Below are positions 12,031 to 22,734 of a stretch of 64,000 nucleotides of DNA, piece by piece (positions within the stretch are counted from its first letter, which is position 1; each line of letters opens with the position of its first letter). Source of the DNA: Codonopsis lanceolata (Eukaryota > Streptophyta > Magnoliopsida > Asterales > Campanulaceae); NCBI GenBank assembly GCA_013146195.2, contig CM028382.1, positions 57,897,027-57,961,026 on the forward strand. The letters run 5' to 3'. Below the pieces are notes generated by a model. It did no database searches and was not told the DNA's origin. It saw only the letters and a program-made list of their open reading frames with translations. Both the position numbers and the translations under genes were made by a program.

Positions 12031-12278
12031 CTCCCTCTGTTACATTCACAGACTTTACGTTTGAAAAAGTCTAATAATTAAGAGATATATAACTAACATT
12101 TGAATTGATTATAATTATAATAATACTTAAGCGTAATCAATATATTAATATCAAATGTAAAGGATAATGTTGAAATGATATATAATTTGTAGAAATTATT
12201 TTTAAATGCGGTTTTTTTTTAAGTAAAACATCTCAAAATAATATATATAGTTAACTTTTTTGTTAAAATCGAATGGAG
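12031..12278. mobile_element. Stowaway-like MITE (Tc1/mariner type)
   Basis: Starts CTCCCTCTGTTACATTC after TA (12029-12030) and ends GAATGGAG before TA (12279-12280). This is the CTCCCTCCGT-type terminus with TA target duplication of Stowaway elements. It is 248 bp, AT-rich and non-coding. Confidence 0.7.
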
Positions 12279-12532
12279 TATTTCATATGTAGTTAGTGTA
12301 AAGCAAAGCTTTCTACAAAATAGAAGCATAAAAAATGATTTGTTAAAAGGTTAATCACTCTTTAATGATTTGCATTGAGAATAATAAAATAAATGTGCGC
12401 TATTTACTGTATAAACTCCACATATCAGAGTTGAGGTAACCACACTCAAAATTCACTTTCTACATCCTATTTACTGTAATGTACTGTATAATACAAGGTG
12501 CAACACTTTAATGTAAAAAGAAGAGTAATGCT

Positions 12533-12716
12533 AGAGCCACTCAATGAGCACTTAAATTTGTGTACCAAATGATGTGGTTTCCAATATGTCACCTTATTTG
12601 ACATTTTATGGGTTCCACTATAAGTTAAAAAGTTATGTTAACAATATGACACATAAGATGCCACATCGTTTGGTACCCAATATTAAGTGCTATTAGAGTG
12701 GTCCTAACATTACCCT
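12533..12716. mobile_element. hAT-type MITE, copy 1 of a local family
   Basis: Ends GAGTAATGCTAGAGCCACTC and, reversed, AGGGTAATGTTAGGACCACTC. The whole element is near-palindromic. It shares the family words AAATGATGTGG and TATGACACATAAGATG. Flanks are A-rich, so the target duplication is unclear. Length is 184 bp. Confidence 0.7.
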
Positions 12717-12795
12717 AAAAAAATGGAACATAGAGAGTAAATTTTTAGGTGTGGTTAGCCTATGCCTTTTCTTAATCAATGGGCCCCACATTTTA

Positions 12796-12989
12796 GGATA
12801 ATGCTAAGGTCACTCTAATAGCACTTAATTTTGGGTACCAAATGATGTGGCATCTTATGTGTCATATTGTTAACATAACTTTTTAACTTATAGTGGAGCA
12901 TATAAAATGCCAAATAAGATGACATATTAGAAACCACATCATTTGGTGCATAAATTTAAGTACTAATTGAGTGGCTCTAACATTACTCC
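12796..12989. mobile_element. hAT-type MITE, copy 2, with perfect 8-bp target duplication
   Basis: The element runs GGATAATGC to ATTACTCC and is flanked by ACATTTTA on both sides (12788-12795 and 12990-12997). Eight-base duplications indicate the hAT superfamily. It is 194 bp and lies in the opposite orientation to copies 1 and 3. Confidence 0.8.
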
Positions 12990-13030
12990 ACATTTTATTC
13001 ATTTCACAATTAATAAGGGTAGCATAAACA

Positions 13031-13125
13031 TTGATTCAAAGAATCTTTTCAAAAATAGAAAAAAACAATTATTTTAGAACGTTTCAAAGTGGAATAATGG
13101 AGATTTATTTTGAACGGACGGAGTG
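13031..13125. mobile_element. Half of a Stowaway-like MITE
   Basis: Ends TTGAACGGACGGAG before TGGTA and contains an inner TTATTTTAGAACG. Only one terminus is recognisable, so it is a truncated element or one interrupted on its left side by the neighbouring MITE. Confidence 0.4.
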
Positions 13126-13184
13126 GTAATTAGGAAAAAAAATGTCAATAAGAAAAAATTCAATCAGGATATTGAAATATTGTA

Positions 13185-13404
13185 TTTCCTCCGTTCCAAA
13201 ATTATTGTCTGATTTGAAAGTTTCTTTTTTACGACGTCATTTTTACCACTTTACATTTAATTTTTCTTCTATTTTAATTTTGAGTCACATATTCATAGTT
13301 TTTAAAGAAAACCACACAATATTCCAATATTAATAATTCATCCAAATATATTTTTTTAAAACGTATGCCAAGTTAACAAAAACAATAATTATGGGATGGA
13401 GGAG
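13185..13404. mobile_element. Stowaway-like MITE
   Basis: Left end CCTCCGTTCCAAAATTATTG and right end, reversed, CTCCTCCATCCCATAATTATT. TA lies on both sides (13183-13184 and 13405-13406). It is about 220 bp and AT-rich. The small ORF in it is not a gene. Confidence 0.7.
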
Positions 13405-13518
13405 TAGTTATTTAGAAACATAAAGATTGATTAAGCATAACTTTGTATGGAAAGATATGGGTCGCTGAAAGTCAAGGCAACAAGCTGGAATACAATCGTT
13501 TTATTAGCAAAATTAAAT

Positions 13519-13712
13519 GAGTAATGCTAGAGTCACTCAATGAGCACTTAAATTTGTATACTAAATGATGTAGTTTTCAATGTGTCATCTTATTTGGCAT
13601 TTTATGGGTTCCACTGTAAGTTAAAAAGTTATGTTAACAATATGACACATAAGATGTCATATTATTTGGTACCAAAAATTAAGTGCTATTAGAGTGGCCC
13701 TAGCATTACCCT
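13519..13712. mobile_element. hAT-type MITE, copy 3, with perfect 8-bp target duplication
   Basis: Begins GAGTAATGCTAGAGTCACTC, ends GGCCCTAGCATTACCCT, and is flanked by AATTAAAT at 13511-13518 and 13713-13720. It is 194 bp, the same as copy 2. The stretch 13720-14666 holds no recognisable gene. Confidence 0.8.
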
Positions 13713-14666
13713 AATTAAATAGCCAAGAAATTAGAAGGCAAAGGAAAACGAGGGATGCAGTCATTTTCTTCGACAACCGACGGGTTAAATGAATTTAAGT
13801 GGCACTAATTAAGCTACCCAATGGAGATTGGAGACTAAGATCTTCTTGTCGTGTCATTCACGACCCGTAATTCATACGGTAATTCTTACAAACAAACTAG
13901 TGTATCACTTTTTTTCCAAAAATTAAAAAAACAAATATATGATACAAAATGTTACTAACTAGTGTATCATAATAATTAACATGAATGATATTTCAAAAAG
14001 AAAAACAAAATGGGATATTCACCTGACTCGCATGATAAGTGATAACAATGTTATAAGTTTGAACCATAAAAGTAGAACCATCCACATTGGCATGTAGACA
14101 TAGATGTGAAAATATTAGTATTAGGACCATCGGCGCTATCATCTATCCTAAAAGTTATAGCTGAATTGAAGGACATAATTAATTCTCTTAGTTAAACGAT
14201 TGACAAATAGCACTCCGAACATTATGAAATTACGTGCGTGCACGTGCATGTGTACAATGTACCACTACACCCAACAAACAGTAAGAAATCTCGAGCTTCT
14301 ATATGAATCGATAAACCATTAGTCTCAACCCTTGTTTTAAGAAACCATTGTATCTTATATAAAAATACATATTTAAGGTTGGTACATAACGATAACGTGA
14401 AAACAAAATGTTTCAACTGGTGGGGTAATTTAAGAAACTCTCACATAGTACAAAATGAGCCAAATTAAGATGTACAAATAGGACTTCTTCACAGGCAAAA
14501 AGACACCAATTATATGACCAAAATTAAATTCCTATAAATAAAGTGGAATATCCCTTACTAAGAAGAAGCGAAACAGAAAGAGCCCTAAGCAAGCAACCAA
14601 AATTTCAAAAACTTGACTTTACTCTAAGGCCATTCTGTCAAACTTAAATGATGGTAATAACCCCAA

Positions 14667-14766
14667 NNNNNNNNNNNNNNNNNNNNNNNNNNNNNNNNNN
14701 NNNNNNNNNNNNNNNNNNNNNNNNNNNNNNNNNNNNNNNNNNNNNNNNNNNNNNNNNNNNNNNNNN
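14667..14766. other. Assembly gap of exactly 100 N
   Basis: One hundred consecutive N. This is the conventional placeholder for a gap of unknown length. Sequence resumes inside the RT domain of retrotransposon copy 2, so its 5' LTR, gag, protease and most of RT are probably in the gap. Confidence 0.98.
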
Positions 14767-17370
14767 GTTGAAACCGATATCTATGATATTGTCGTGAAAT
14801 CAAAGGACACGATCATGCAGTCAATCTGGAAGAGACCTTTGGCAACCTCGGGAAGAATAACATGAAGCTCAATCAGAACAAGTATGTGTTCGGTGTGAAG
14901 GCGGGCTAGTTTGGGGTTTATGGTGAATGTGGAGGCGATTGAGGCAAATCTGAAAAAAAATCAAAGTGTTGGTCACAATGAAGCCTCCCCGGTGCATCAA
15001 GGATGTCTAGTAGCTTAATGGCAGAGTTATCGCTCTTGGTCGTTTCATTTCCAAGTCGACAGAAAGGTGCCTACCTTTTTTCAAGGTGTTTCGGGGGAAC
15101 AAGGGGTTCGAGTGGACGACAGAATGTCAGGAGGCTTTCAAGCAACTGGTGGAATATCTCGGACAACTTCCATTGTTAAGTAGCCGATTATGGGTGGAAA
15201 TTTGTTTATGTACCTGTGACCACAGGAAGCGAGGCTATGGTGGTATTCTAGTTAGGGAAGAAACGTAATCTTCAAAAGCCTATTTATTATGTTTCCAAGC
15301 CCTCACAGCAGTGGAAGGGCGCTATTTTGATGCAGAAAAGTTGGCTTACTCGCTTGTTCTTGCTGCTCGAAAACTTCGAGCTTATTTTTCTGTACATCCA
15401 ATTATTGTATATAGGACACTCCTACTCGGGGAAAATTCTACATAAGCTGGTTTTTACGGTCACTTGCTCACTGGTCAATTGAGTTGACCGAATTTTAGAT
15501 AGACTATCGGCCTCGGAGCTATCAAAACACGGGCTCAGCGATTTAGGTGGCAGAGATAAGTTTCAATAATCCGAGCGAGGAGGAGACTTCCCCGCAGGCG
15601 GCCATCGAGCCTATTCCCGTTCAGCGATCTCGTCCGTGTTACCGCTGGGGAGTTACATGTGAATAGGTCGGCCAGCAAGCATGGAAGTGGAACATGTCTC
15701 TTATTGGTTCCACCTGAGCAGGATGCATAGTTTGAAAAGGCTTTACCCTTCAAGTTTCCAGCATCTAACAATCAAGCAGAATATAAGGATTTGATCACAG
15801 GGTTGGAGCTCGTACAAGACGTTGGTGTACGTGAGATCGTGATTTATTCTGATTCGCAATTGGTGGTGAATCAAATCAAGGGAGACTATGCTTTCCATCA
15901 TCCAGTTTTGGTTAGATATTACGCGATGGTAAAAGAAATTTTAAAGGATTTCGATTATTAGGAGTTGATCCAAATTGATCACGAGGATAACATGCGCGCG
16001 GATTATCTCTCTAAGATGGCTGAGGAAGAAGTTCAGTTTTTGCATCTGGGTGTAATGATTGAGTATTTGGAAGTTCCGACAATAGAAATGGAGGTAATCA
16101 TGGATATCAAGCCTGCAACGAAATGTTGGATCGATGACCTAAAGGGTTACATCGAGCAAGGACTTTCTTAGAGATAAATTGGAAGCGCGAACCATTCCGA
16201 AGCGAGCATGCTGGTATATCATCTTGGATAATATCCTCTACAGGCGATCATACACCAGGCCTCTACTCAGATGTGTGCGGCCAAAAATGACTGAAGGTAT
16301 ACTTGGGGAAATTCATAAAGGAAAATGTGGAAGGCACCCGGGTCAGCGGTCACTGGCAGAAAAGGTTTTGGCTGCAAGCTTTTACTGGATTACTTTGAGG
16401 CGAGATGCAGAAATGTATGTTCGGTGGTGTGATAAGTGTCAGCGATACGCTGATATACCTCTGTTACCTTCTACCGAGCAGATTCCAGTGGTGGCATCGT
16501 GGTCGTTTGATATGTGGGGAATAGACCTGATTGGTCCTTTCCCATTAGCTCGATCAAAGTTTAAGTACGCAGTTGTCGATGTTGATTACTTCACCAAGTG
16601 GGTGGAAGCTAAGCCTTTGGCCACTATTAGTGAGGTCAATGTGATTGGCTTTATACATGAGCATATCCGGTGTCGTTTTGGCGTACCTCGGGCTATCGTT
16701 TCCGATCATGGAACTCAGTTCTCAGAGAAATTTACAAAGGCATGCGAGCAGATGCGTGTGAAACATTGGCAATCTTCTATGGCATACCTTTAAGGAAATA
16801 GACAGTCAGAAGCAGCGAACAAGCAGATTTTGCATGTCCTCAAAAGAAATTTGGAGGATAAGGCAGAGAAATGGGTAGATGAACTGCCATTAGCCTTGTG
16901 GGCGGTCAGGACATCGGTAAGGGAGCCTACGGGCGAAACATCTTTTTCCCTTGCTTATGGATCAGAAGCTATGGCACCGGTGGAAATGTACTTGCCGAAT
17001 CATAGAGTGTCTCATTATGAGCCAAAACACAATGTTGTCACTCGGGCGGCTGATCTTGATTTGTTAGAGGAAAAGTGAGTAGAATCTAAAATGTGAATGT
17101 TCAACTATAAACAGCGAGCAAAGGCCCACCGCGATAAGAGAGTTCGGGGTCGGTCATTTGTTTTGGGCGATTGGGTCCTTTGAAAAATTGAAGCAACGGG
17201 CGATCGAGCAAAGTGGGGAAAACTTTCTCCTAATTGGGAAGATCCTTTTCAGGTTGTCAAAGTAGTCAAGGAAGGGACCTATATGTTGCGAACATAGGAA
17301 GGCAGCGAGCTGAAGCATCCGTGACACGCAGATCATTTGAGGAAGTATTACCGTTGATGGGAAGTGTGTA
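14767..17370 (+). pseudogene. Retrotransposon pol remnant: RT end, RNase H, integrase
   Basis: The RT C-terminal part is visible (VVKSK; MKLNQNKYVFGVKAG), then a thumb/RNase H region (TTECQEAFKQL; YFDAEKLAYSLVLAARKLRAYF), RNase H, and integrase. The segment where RT should carry its Y-x-D-D box reads DIYD at 14776-14787, so the catalytic pair is not intact. TAG codons at 15728-15730 and 15959-15961 interrupt RNase H at the same places as in copy 1. Integrase is better kept here: HHCC finger (GRHPGQ... WCDKCQ), both catalytic Asp (GIDLIGPFP, SDHGTQF), and after a break near 16790 the Glu-bearing SEAANKQIL. Non-functional. Confidence 0.87.
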
Positions 17371-17796
17371 AGCTTTTTGTTTTCCTTTCTGCTCGATTGT
17401 AAGCTGGGAGAAATAAATGAGTTTATTTTGGGCTTCTTTTCACTTGTCTCAGTTTTTGTGTTTAATGTTATCTCGATTATGCTTTTGAATGTGCATGGGT
17501 TTTTTCCTGCTCGATTAAAAAGTTGGTGTTCGAGTGATGTGCAGTTATTATCTCGATTTTTTTTTCACGAGTAAGAGGTATCTCTGCTCGTGAAAGAAGA
17601 TTGGTGTTCGATCCTGTTATCTCGATTATTCTCTTTTTCACCAGAACAATTTTTTTCTGGACGTGAAAAAAGGGTTGGTGTTCGAGCCTGTTATCTCGCT
17701 TATGCCTTTTCGTAGGGTTGATGATTTGAAAAAAAAAACATTATGAATTATTGAACAGGCACAAGCATGGATATTGAAAAACACAAAATGTTAATA

Positions 17797-20555
17797 TTAC
17801 ATGCCAAAGGAAAGTTTAAGTTGTTTCGCATAAATTGTTAGGAATACAAGTGTCATGGCGCGCATGCCAGAAAAGAGGCTTAATGGTCGAGGGAATATCC
17901 AGGAGTGGTGGCAGGTGTTCGTTGCTTCTTCATTTGTAGTTTCTTCAATCACGACCACATCTCCATCATCCCCGGCCACATGTGCAGCTATGGCTGCAGC
18001 TTCCCGAGTCTGTGTTACCCAAATTTGAGTCTTTAACTCGACTTTGTGATTTAGGTAACTTGAGGGTCGAGCACATAGCCCTTGTTGAGCATCAACTTCC
18101 GCGATTGATTCTAGCTCATCTTCGGTATAAGGCACTAAGGCATGACCAGGCCGAGCAGACGGGCAAAATGGAGGGTTAGTACCCCATTCGGCGAGCAGCC
18201 CAGGCTTAATCTCTAGGCCGCTGCACGCTATCTGTAGAATGGAGAGTTCTTGAAATCACCGATGATGACCTGCCTTTGCTCCTCACTCTGGTGGGAAATC
18301 TTTTCCCTTATCCTTTTCTCTTGCTCAGCGGCTTCAACCTTGGCCTCTTCGAGATGGCTCAGTGTCATCCGCAGCTTCTTCCCGACTGCTGAGATATTCT
18401 TTATGGCGGTTTCCTCGGACTTCTTGGAGAAATCTAGATGAGATTCCAAGGTCCTCTTCTTTTCCTCGACCTTTGAGAGTTATGTCACCTTAGCAGTGAC
18501 AGCCTCCTCGCTCAGTTTGAGTTCGGATCGAAAAGAGTTGACACGCTCTTCCAGTTCATTTTTCTCTTTGGTCAGGGTGGCGTTGGAATTGACGTTATCA
18601 ATTAGCCGATCATAAACCAGCTCGACCTTTGTGGCCATCTGCAAACCAATTATAGCTAGCATTTAACATACACGTTCAAGGCAAATTAATAAGATGACTA
18701 AGGGGAAATTCTTACCTCAGCCATACACATTCGATCTCTCCGACCAGAACGGAGCTATAGTGCTCAGCACCCTTTTTTCGGACCATACTGTGCCGCAGCC
18801 TCCACATTATGCCAAGTCCCACTATTTCAGGGTACCCGCCACGCTTGTAGATGTTGATTTTGTTGAGGTCGGGCACATCGGATATCTCGGCTATGAGGGG
18901 TCCAGCCTTTTCCCGAGATTCAGGCATGAAGAAGTTTTCTTGCTGCCATGAAGGTGCCTAGGAGCTAGACGCCCCATGCTCGGCCTTTTCTGTTCACGAC
19001 CTTGTCGTCCTTTTGAGGAGGGTCAACAGCAGGCCTCTTGCTCGGAGTGTAGGCGGTGACACGAGTCACGGGGGCCGGAGTGGTGCTTGGAGTGGTTTGT
19101 TCGGCTATTGTTGAGGCAGGAGGCACAATGGGGACAACTGCAGCAGTCCTGTTCGTTTCTGCGTGACCCCGGTTGGCTCCTTGTCCCATCGTGGTAGCAG
19201 GAATGGTTGGTAGAGGGGCATGTTTTTGAGTGGCCAGTTGGATGCTCCTTTTTGTTGCTCCCTTCTTCGCGGCCTATAAAAATTTGCTCGCATCATTTGA
19301 TTGCTTCATGTCCACAAATTTAAACAGCAAAAGTTAGGAAAGATTTATGCAGAAATAATGATCATGGAAATATTAGGCAGAATGAAAAGGATATAAAAGC
19401 AGGGCCGCGGGCGAGAAAAGCGGGTACAATTTGTTCAGTTCGTGCTTGATCGGGGTATTTGAGAAATTTTCCTCCGTGACCTTTGCCCTAATATGGGTGG
19501 GGTTTTTCGGCATCAAGGGTGGCCCGTGGTTCTACTCCTTCTACGGGCCAGCCCATGACGTCGGCTAGGCGAAGGAAGGTGAGATTGGATGTAAGAGTTG
19601 ACCAATCGAGTACCCAATCGTGCCCGGCTTTACCTTTTTTCACTCCGAGCAGGGTTCTGAATGCAAGAGCTATTGGGGGCTCTCCAGCTCGGAAGGCCTT
19701 TTTGTCGTACTTGGGGATTTCTAAATCATGCAGATACGGGGCGAAGGGCCACCCTACTCGCGATTCCACCAGCAAGGCTTTCCCATCCCAGGCCTCGACT
19801 TTGTTGCGGCTATCGCTTAGCAGCTTGAAGTAGTTGGGGTTGGAGCGACCTATGATGCGCCCATTCATTTTATCTAGTGAGAATAAGAAGAATTTTCTGA
19901 ACAAGGTCATTTTGGGTTCAAACCCGAGTAGCCTGCAGGCTACGGTGTATGCGACCAAAAACCTTACTAAGGGTTAGGTCGCAAGGGAGGGTGTTGGTTA
20001 GATTGAGAAATTCTATGATGAAGGGGTCCAGCGGAAGTCGAAGGTCGACTAAGAAAAAGTCAAAATAAAAAACCATTCGGTCTCCTTGGTAATTGTGGCC
20101 TTTCTCCTCAATATCCAGATCGAACGCTCGCACCGGGTAGTTTTTGGGGTCCATACCCAGGGAGTAGAACCAGGTGGTTACATCTTCCTCGCTTGTCAAA
20201 TCTTCCCACTTCATCAAGGCTGGGGCGTTGGCTACAGGATCCTTTCCCTTGCAACGAGCAATTATTTTCTTTTTGTCCCGAGGAGCGCTCGTGCTCGGGG
20301 ATGCAGACCCTGAGTGCCTGTCCTCTTCAACAAAACCCTCCTCGCCCTCTACATTAAAGCTCAAACGTCTTCTCGCTCAAGTCCTTCATCGATGTCTTGG
20401 CCGCAGGGCATTCCAGGAGCAGTAAAGGTCACACCGAGCTCAGTTCCTTCAGAACTGGGGGATTCGGTCTCGAAGCTTTCTTCGCTTTCAGTTGAGGCTC
20501 CGTGATCGTAGCTACGCCCCTCGATCTCTGAATGAGTTTCGTCGTTGGAAGACAT
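17797..20555 (-). pseudogene. Antisense accessory gene of the retrotransposon, copy 2 (better preserved)
   Basis: ATG at 20555-20553; protein begins MSSNDETHSEIEG. Long readable blocks follow: an acidic N-terminus; MKWEDLTSEEDVTTWFYSLG; a central block with FDFFLVDLRLPLDPFIIEFL and VAYTVACRLLGFEP; LALAFRTLLG-like and LRLADVMGWPVEGVEP segments; a Pro/Thr-rich linker (PSTTPAPVTRVTAYTPSKRP); a coiled coil; and a C-terminus with DGDVVVIEETTNEEATNT. The central part resembles PF04195, whose function is unknown. A clear intron is at 18715-18639. A second, less certain acceptor is TTTTTATAG before 19274. It shares the TAA at 18482-18480 with copy 1 and has its own frameshifts, for example a missing C near 18732. 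Confidence 0.68.
18639..18715 (-). other. Spliceosomal intron (77 bp) of the antisense gene, copy 2
   Basis: Identical signals to copy 1: AG|GTAAGAATT donor and TTTGCAG|ATGG acceptor on the minus strand. It is kept at full length in both genomic copies. Confidence 0.75.
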
Positions 20556-21216
20556 CCTATAGGAATCGAGGAATATATATTAGTTCTTGCTAGAGAAAGC
20601 AAGCAAGAACTAACAAGCTAAAACCCCATATTAGGGTTCGTCTTAATACCGGTATACAGGGCACCAGTCACGTATTAATCGATTCCCTCTTACGGGTGTT
20701 GTGTATGTGAAGTCCATGAAATGGCCAGACCCGGCGTGTTCAGGAAAAGAAAGGGTCATGACATTTTTTGAAGATTGGAAGATCAAGATGAAAGGAAAGA
20801 AAATGGGTGTCAGATGCCCAAGTTTTACGTTAGATTGGTGTTCAGATCGTAACTAATTCATCATCATATACCTAGCCAGCATCATTGAACCCCAACATTA
20901 GGGTTCTAGCGGCAAAAAAGAAGAAAATCAGAAATTACAGCATGAACAAGAATGGGGGCCGAGAAATACCTGGTGATTTTGAAGAATTAAGTTGAAGAGG
21001 TTTTCGGAAATTTTGATTTTACGGGTAATTTTCCTTCCGTCGACTGAATGCATAGAGAGAATGAGGATGGAAGATTGGCGCTTGGATTCTTCAACATCAG
21101 GAAAAATGTCAAATGAAAAAAGGCCTATGTTTTTATAATGGGGAAACCGTCATATGGCGGCAATCAAGGTAACCAGGGATATCATTATGGCGTGGGAACC
21201 GAGGCGTCGCATTAAA

Positions 21217-22122
21217 TGATGCCTCGAGGCATGTGTACACGTGAGTGTAACAGAGCAAGAGGCGGCCCGTCCCTTCAGTACCTAACAAACCCCAGGCTGG
21301 CATCCACTTATCATTTGGCCTCGGCTCCGTCACTTGCAAGTGATCAAAATGAATCAAGTGTCGCAACGACCATACTTCCAGGGAGTTCCAAGTTCTTTCG
21401 CTCCTCGCTCCGAGCATGTATGCTCGCCAGATAAGGAGTAGAGGGCCACTGAGCTGCCTGGCCCAAAAGGCCCAAGCATCGGTTACGTGCACAACACGTC
21501 CTCCTCGGTCACGAGCAAAGCACGTGCACTCTTCATGATCTAAGTCCAAGTATTCAGCCAGCATCGCTCAGTCTGCAAATGGCCCTGCCCTCAGATGAGC
21601 ACCTCTACCCCAGAAGCCTGGGGGCCTAGTATGCTGCGAGCATGGGTTAACATACAGTGAGCAAGGCCTCGGATATGTAGCGAGAAAGGTTTAAGCGAGC
21701 GAGCTTGCCATGCTCGGAAACCCAGTCACGGTTGTCTAGGACGTGGGTGGTTACCACCAGGAAACCCGCCACCACGTCCTAGATGTAACTGTTCGGCTGA
21801 ACGTGGCCTTTAATGTGCCCGCATCATATGCACAAACATTCAATGAACAGTTAACTCGGTTTTCTAGTAAGGCTATATAAACCCCTCAAAACGAAGGAGG
21901 GAGGTACGTGATTATTTACCTAGGCTATACTCTGTCAAATTGCTTACTCAACTGGGTGTTTGCTAATTCACACGCCAGAGCGCATTTGCAGGGAAAGCCC
22001 CTGCCTAGTTCACAGTTGGTGTTTGCAGTACAGGTTTAGGACTTGAAGGTTTTGGATAGATTGAAAGCCAGATATCCTGTTTGTTAAGCCCAGTGTGTCC
22101 AATGAATATTTTGGATGCATCA
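21217..22122 (+). repeat. 3' LTR of retrotransposon copy 2 (906 bp, left edge tentative)
   Basis: Begins TGATGC and ends GCATCA, an inverted 6-bp terminus. TATA box CTATATAAACCCC near 21872. It has the same length as the LTR of copy 1. Sequence right of 22122 belongs to a different repeat. The left edge rests on the inverted terminus and equal length alone. Confidence 0.6.
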
Positions 22123-22309
22123 AAACGATATATTTATTTTTGAAAATAAATGTATATTGGGAAAGAATAAAATATTTTGTTGTTGGTCCAAGCTATAAAG
22201 CTTTTATGGGTTTATGTATATTGGAGAATAGGTTTATAGAAAAAGGTTTATAAGCTGATGACGTGGCAGGAGGAATAAACCTTTTGAAAGGTTTATGATT
22301 GTGGTGCCC
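22123..22309. mobile_element. Right part of a Harbinger-like MITE split by the LTR element
   Basis: From 22123 the sequence matches 30629-30789 (shared TTTTTGAAAATAAATGTATA, GCTATAAAGCTTTTATGGG). It ends GTGGTGCCC followed by TTA (22310-22312), the usual PIF/Harbinger target. The left part of the MITE is not visible and should lie beyond the 5' LTR in the gap. A (CT)n tract follows at 22330-22353. Confidence 0.65.
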
Positions 22310-22329
22310 TTACTCCACCCGCATTCACC

Positions 22330-22353
22330 GCTCTCTCTCTCTCTCTCTCTCTC
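22330..22353. repeat. (CT)n microsatellite
   Basis: Twelve CT dinucleotides. The following 22354-22730 has open frames but no recognisable protein. Confidence 0.9.
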
Positions 22354-22734
22354 GTCTTTAGTCTAAATGACCAATCCACCATCATGTCTCCGTCAATCAG
22401 AAAATCTTGAATCTTCGCTCAATTCTCTCTCTATTTGTCTCTCTCAACAACACACCCATAGACCTTCATCCGAAATTATGAACCCCAGAGGTAGAGCAGA
22501 GATCATCCTTCATCCTCAAAGTCAAAGGCTCAAATCGGCGAATAGAATATCCTCAACCAGGGACGTCGTCATGGGAAGACGCTGTAGACAAAAAGCTTCT
22601 CGATTCAACCCCTAACTAGCTCAATTTCAATATCTTCTCCCTTCTTTAACTTTTGTTATTTTTGTTTCGCCTTTTATCTATCATCAATTATCATGAGATT
22701 ATGAGATTATTATAGCATACTATTCACTTATGTT

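Larger units (their letters stand above)
14767..22122 (+). mobile_element. Ty3/gypsy retrotransposon, apparent Tat lineage, copy 2 (5' part lost in gap)
   Basis: Same family and orientation as copy 1 (offset about 15.57 kb at the left, about 15.64 kb at the right, from small indels). It shows the RT end, RNase H, integrase, tandem hairpin units (about 17470-17692), the antisense gene and the 3' LTR. Its 3' junction at 22122 differs from copy 1 and lies inside a Harbinger-like MITE. So it looks like an independent insertion and not a simple segmental duplication. Similarity is very high over long runs with clustered differences. Confidence 0.88.

Noticed and set aside
1..22122. Simple segmental duplication of a 6.5-kb block
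   Set aside because: Both blocks end at the same LTR border but the right flanks are unrelated, and one flank is a MITE interrupted at that point. Misassembly of one copy is still not excluded.
22367..22615. 82-codon frame after the (CT)n tract
   Set aside because: Low-complexity composition and no known domain; leader-like sequence at most.
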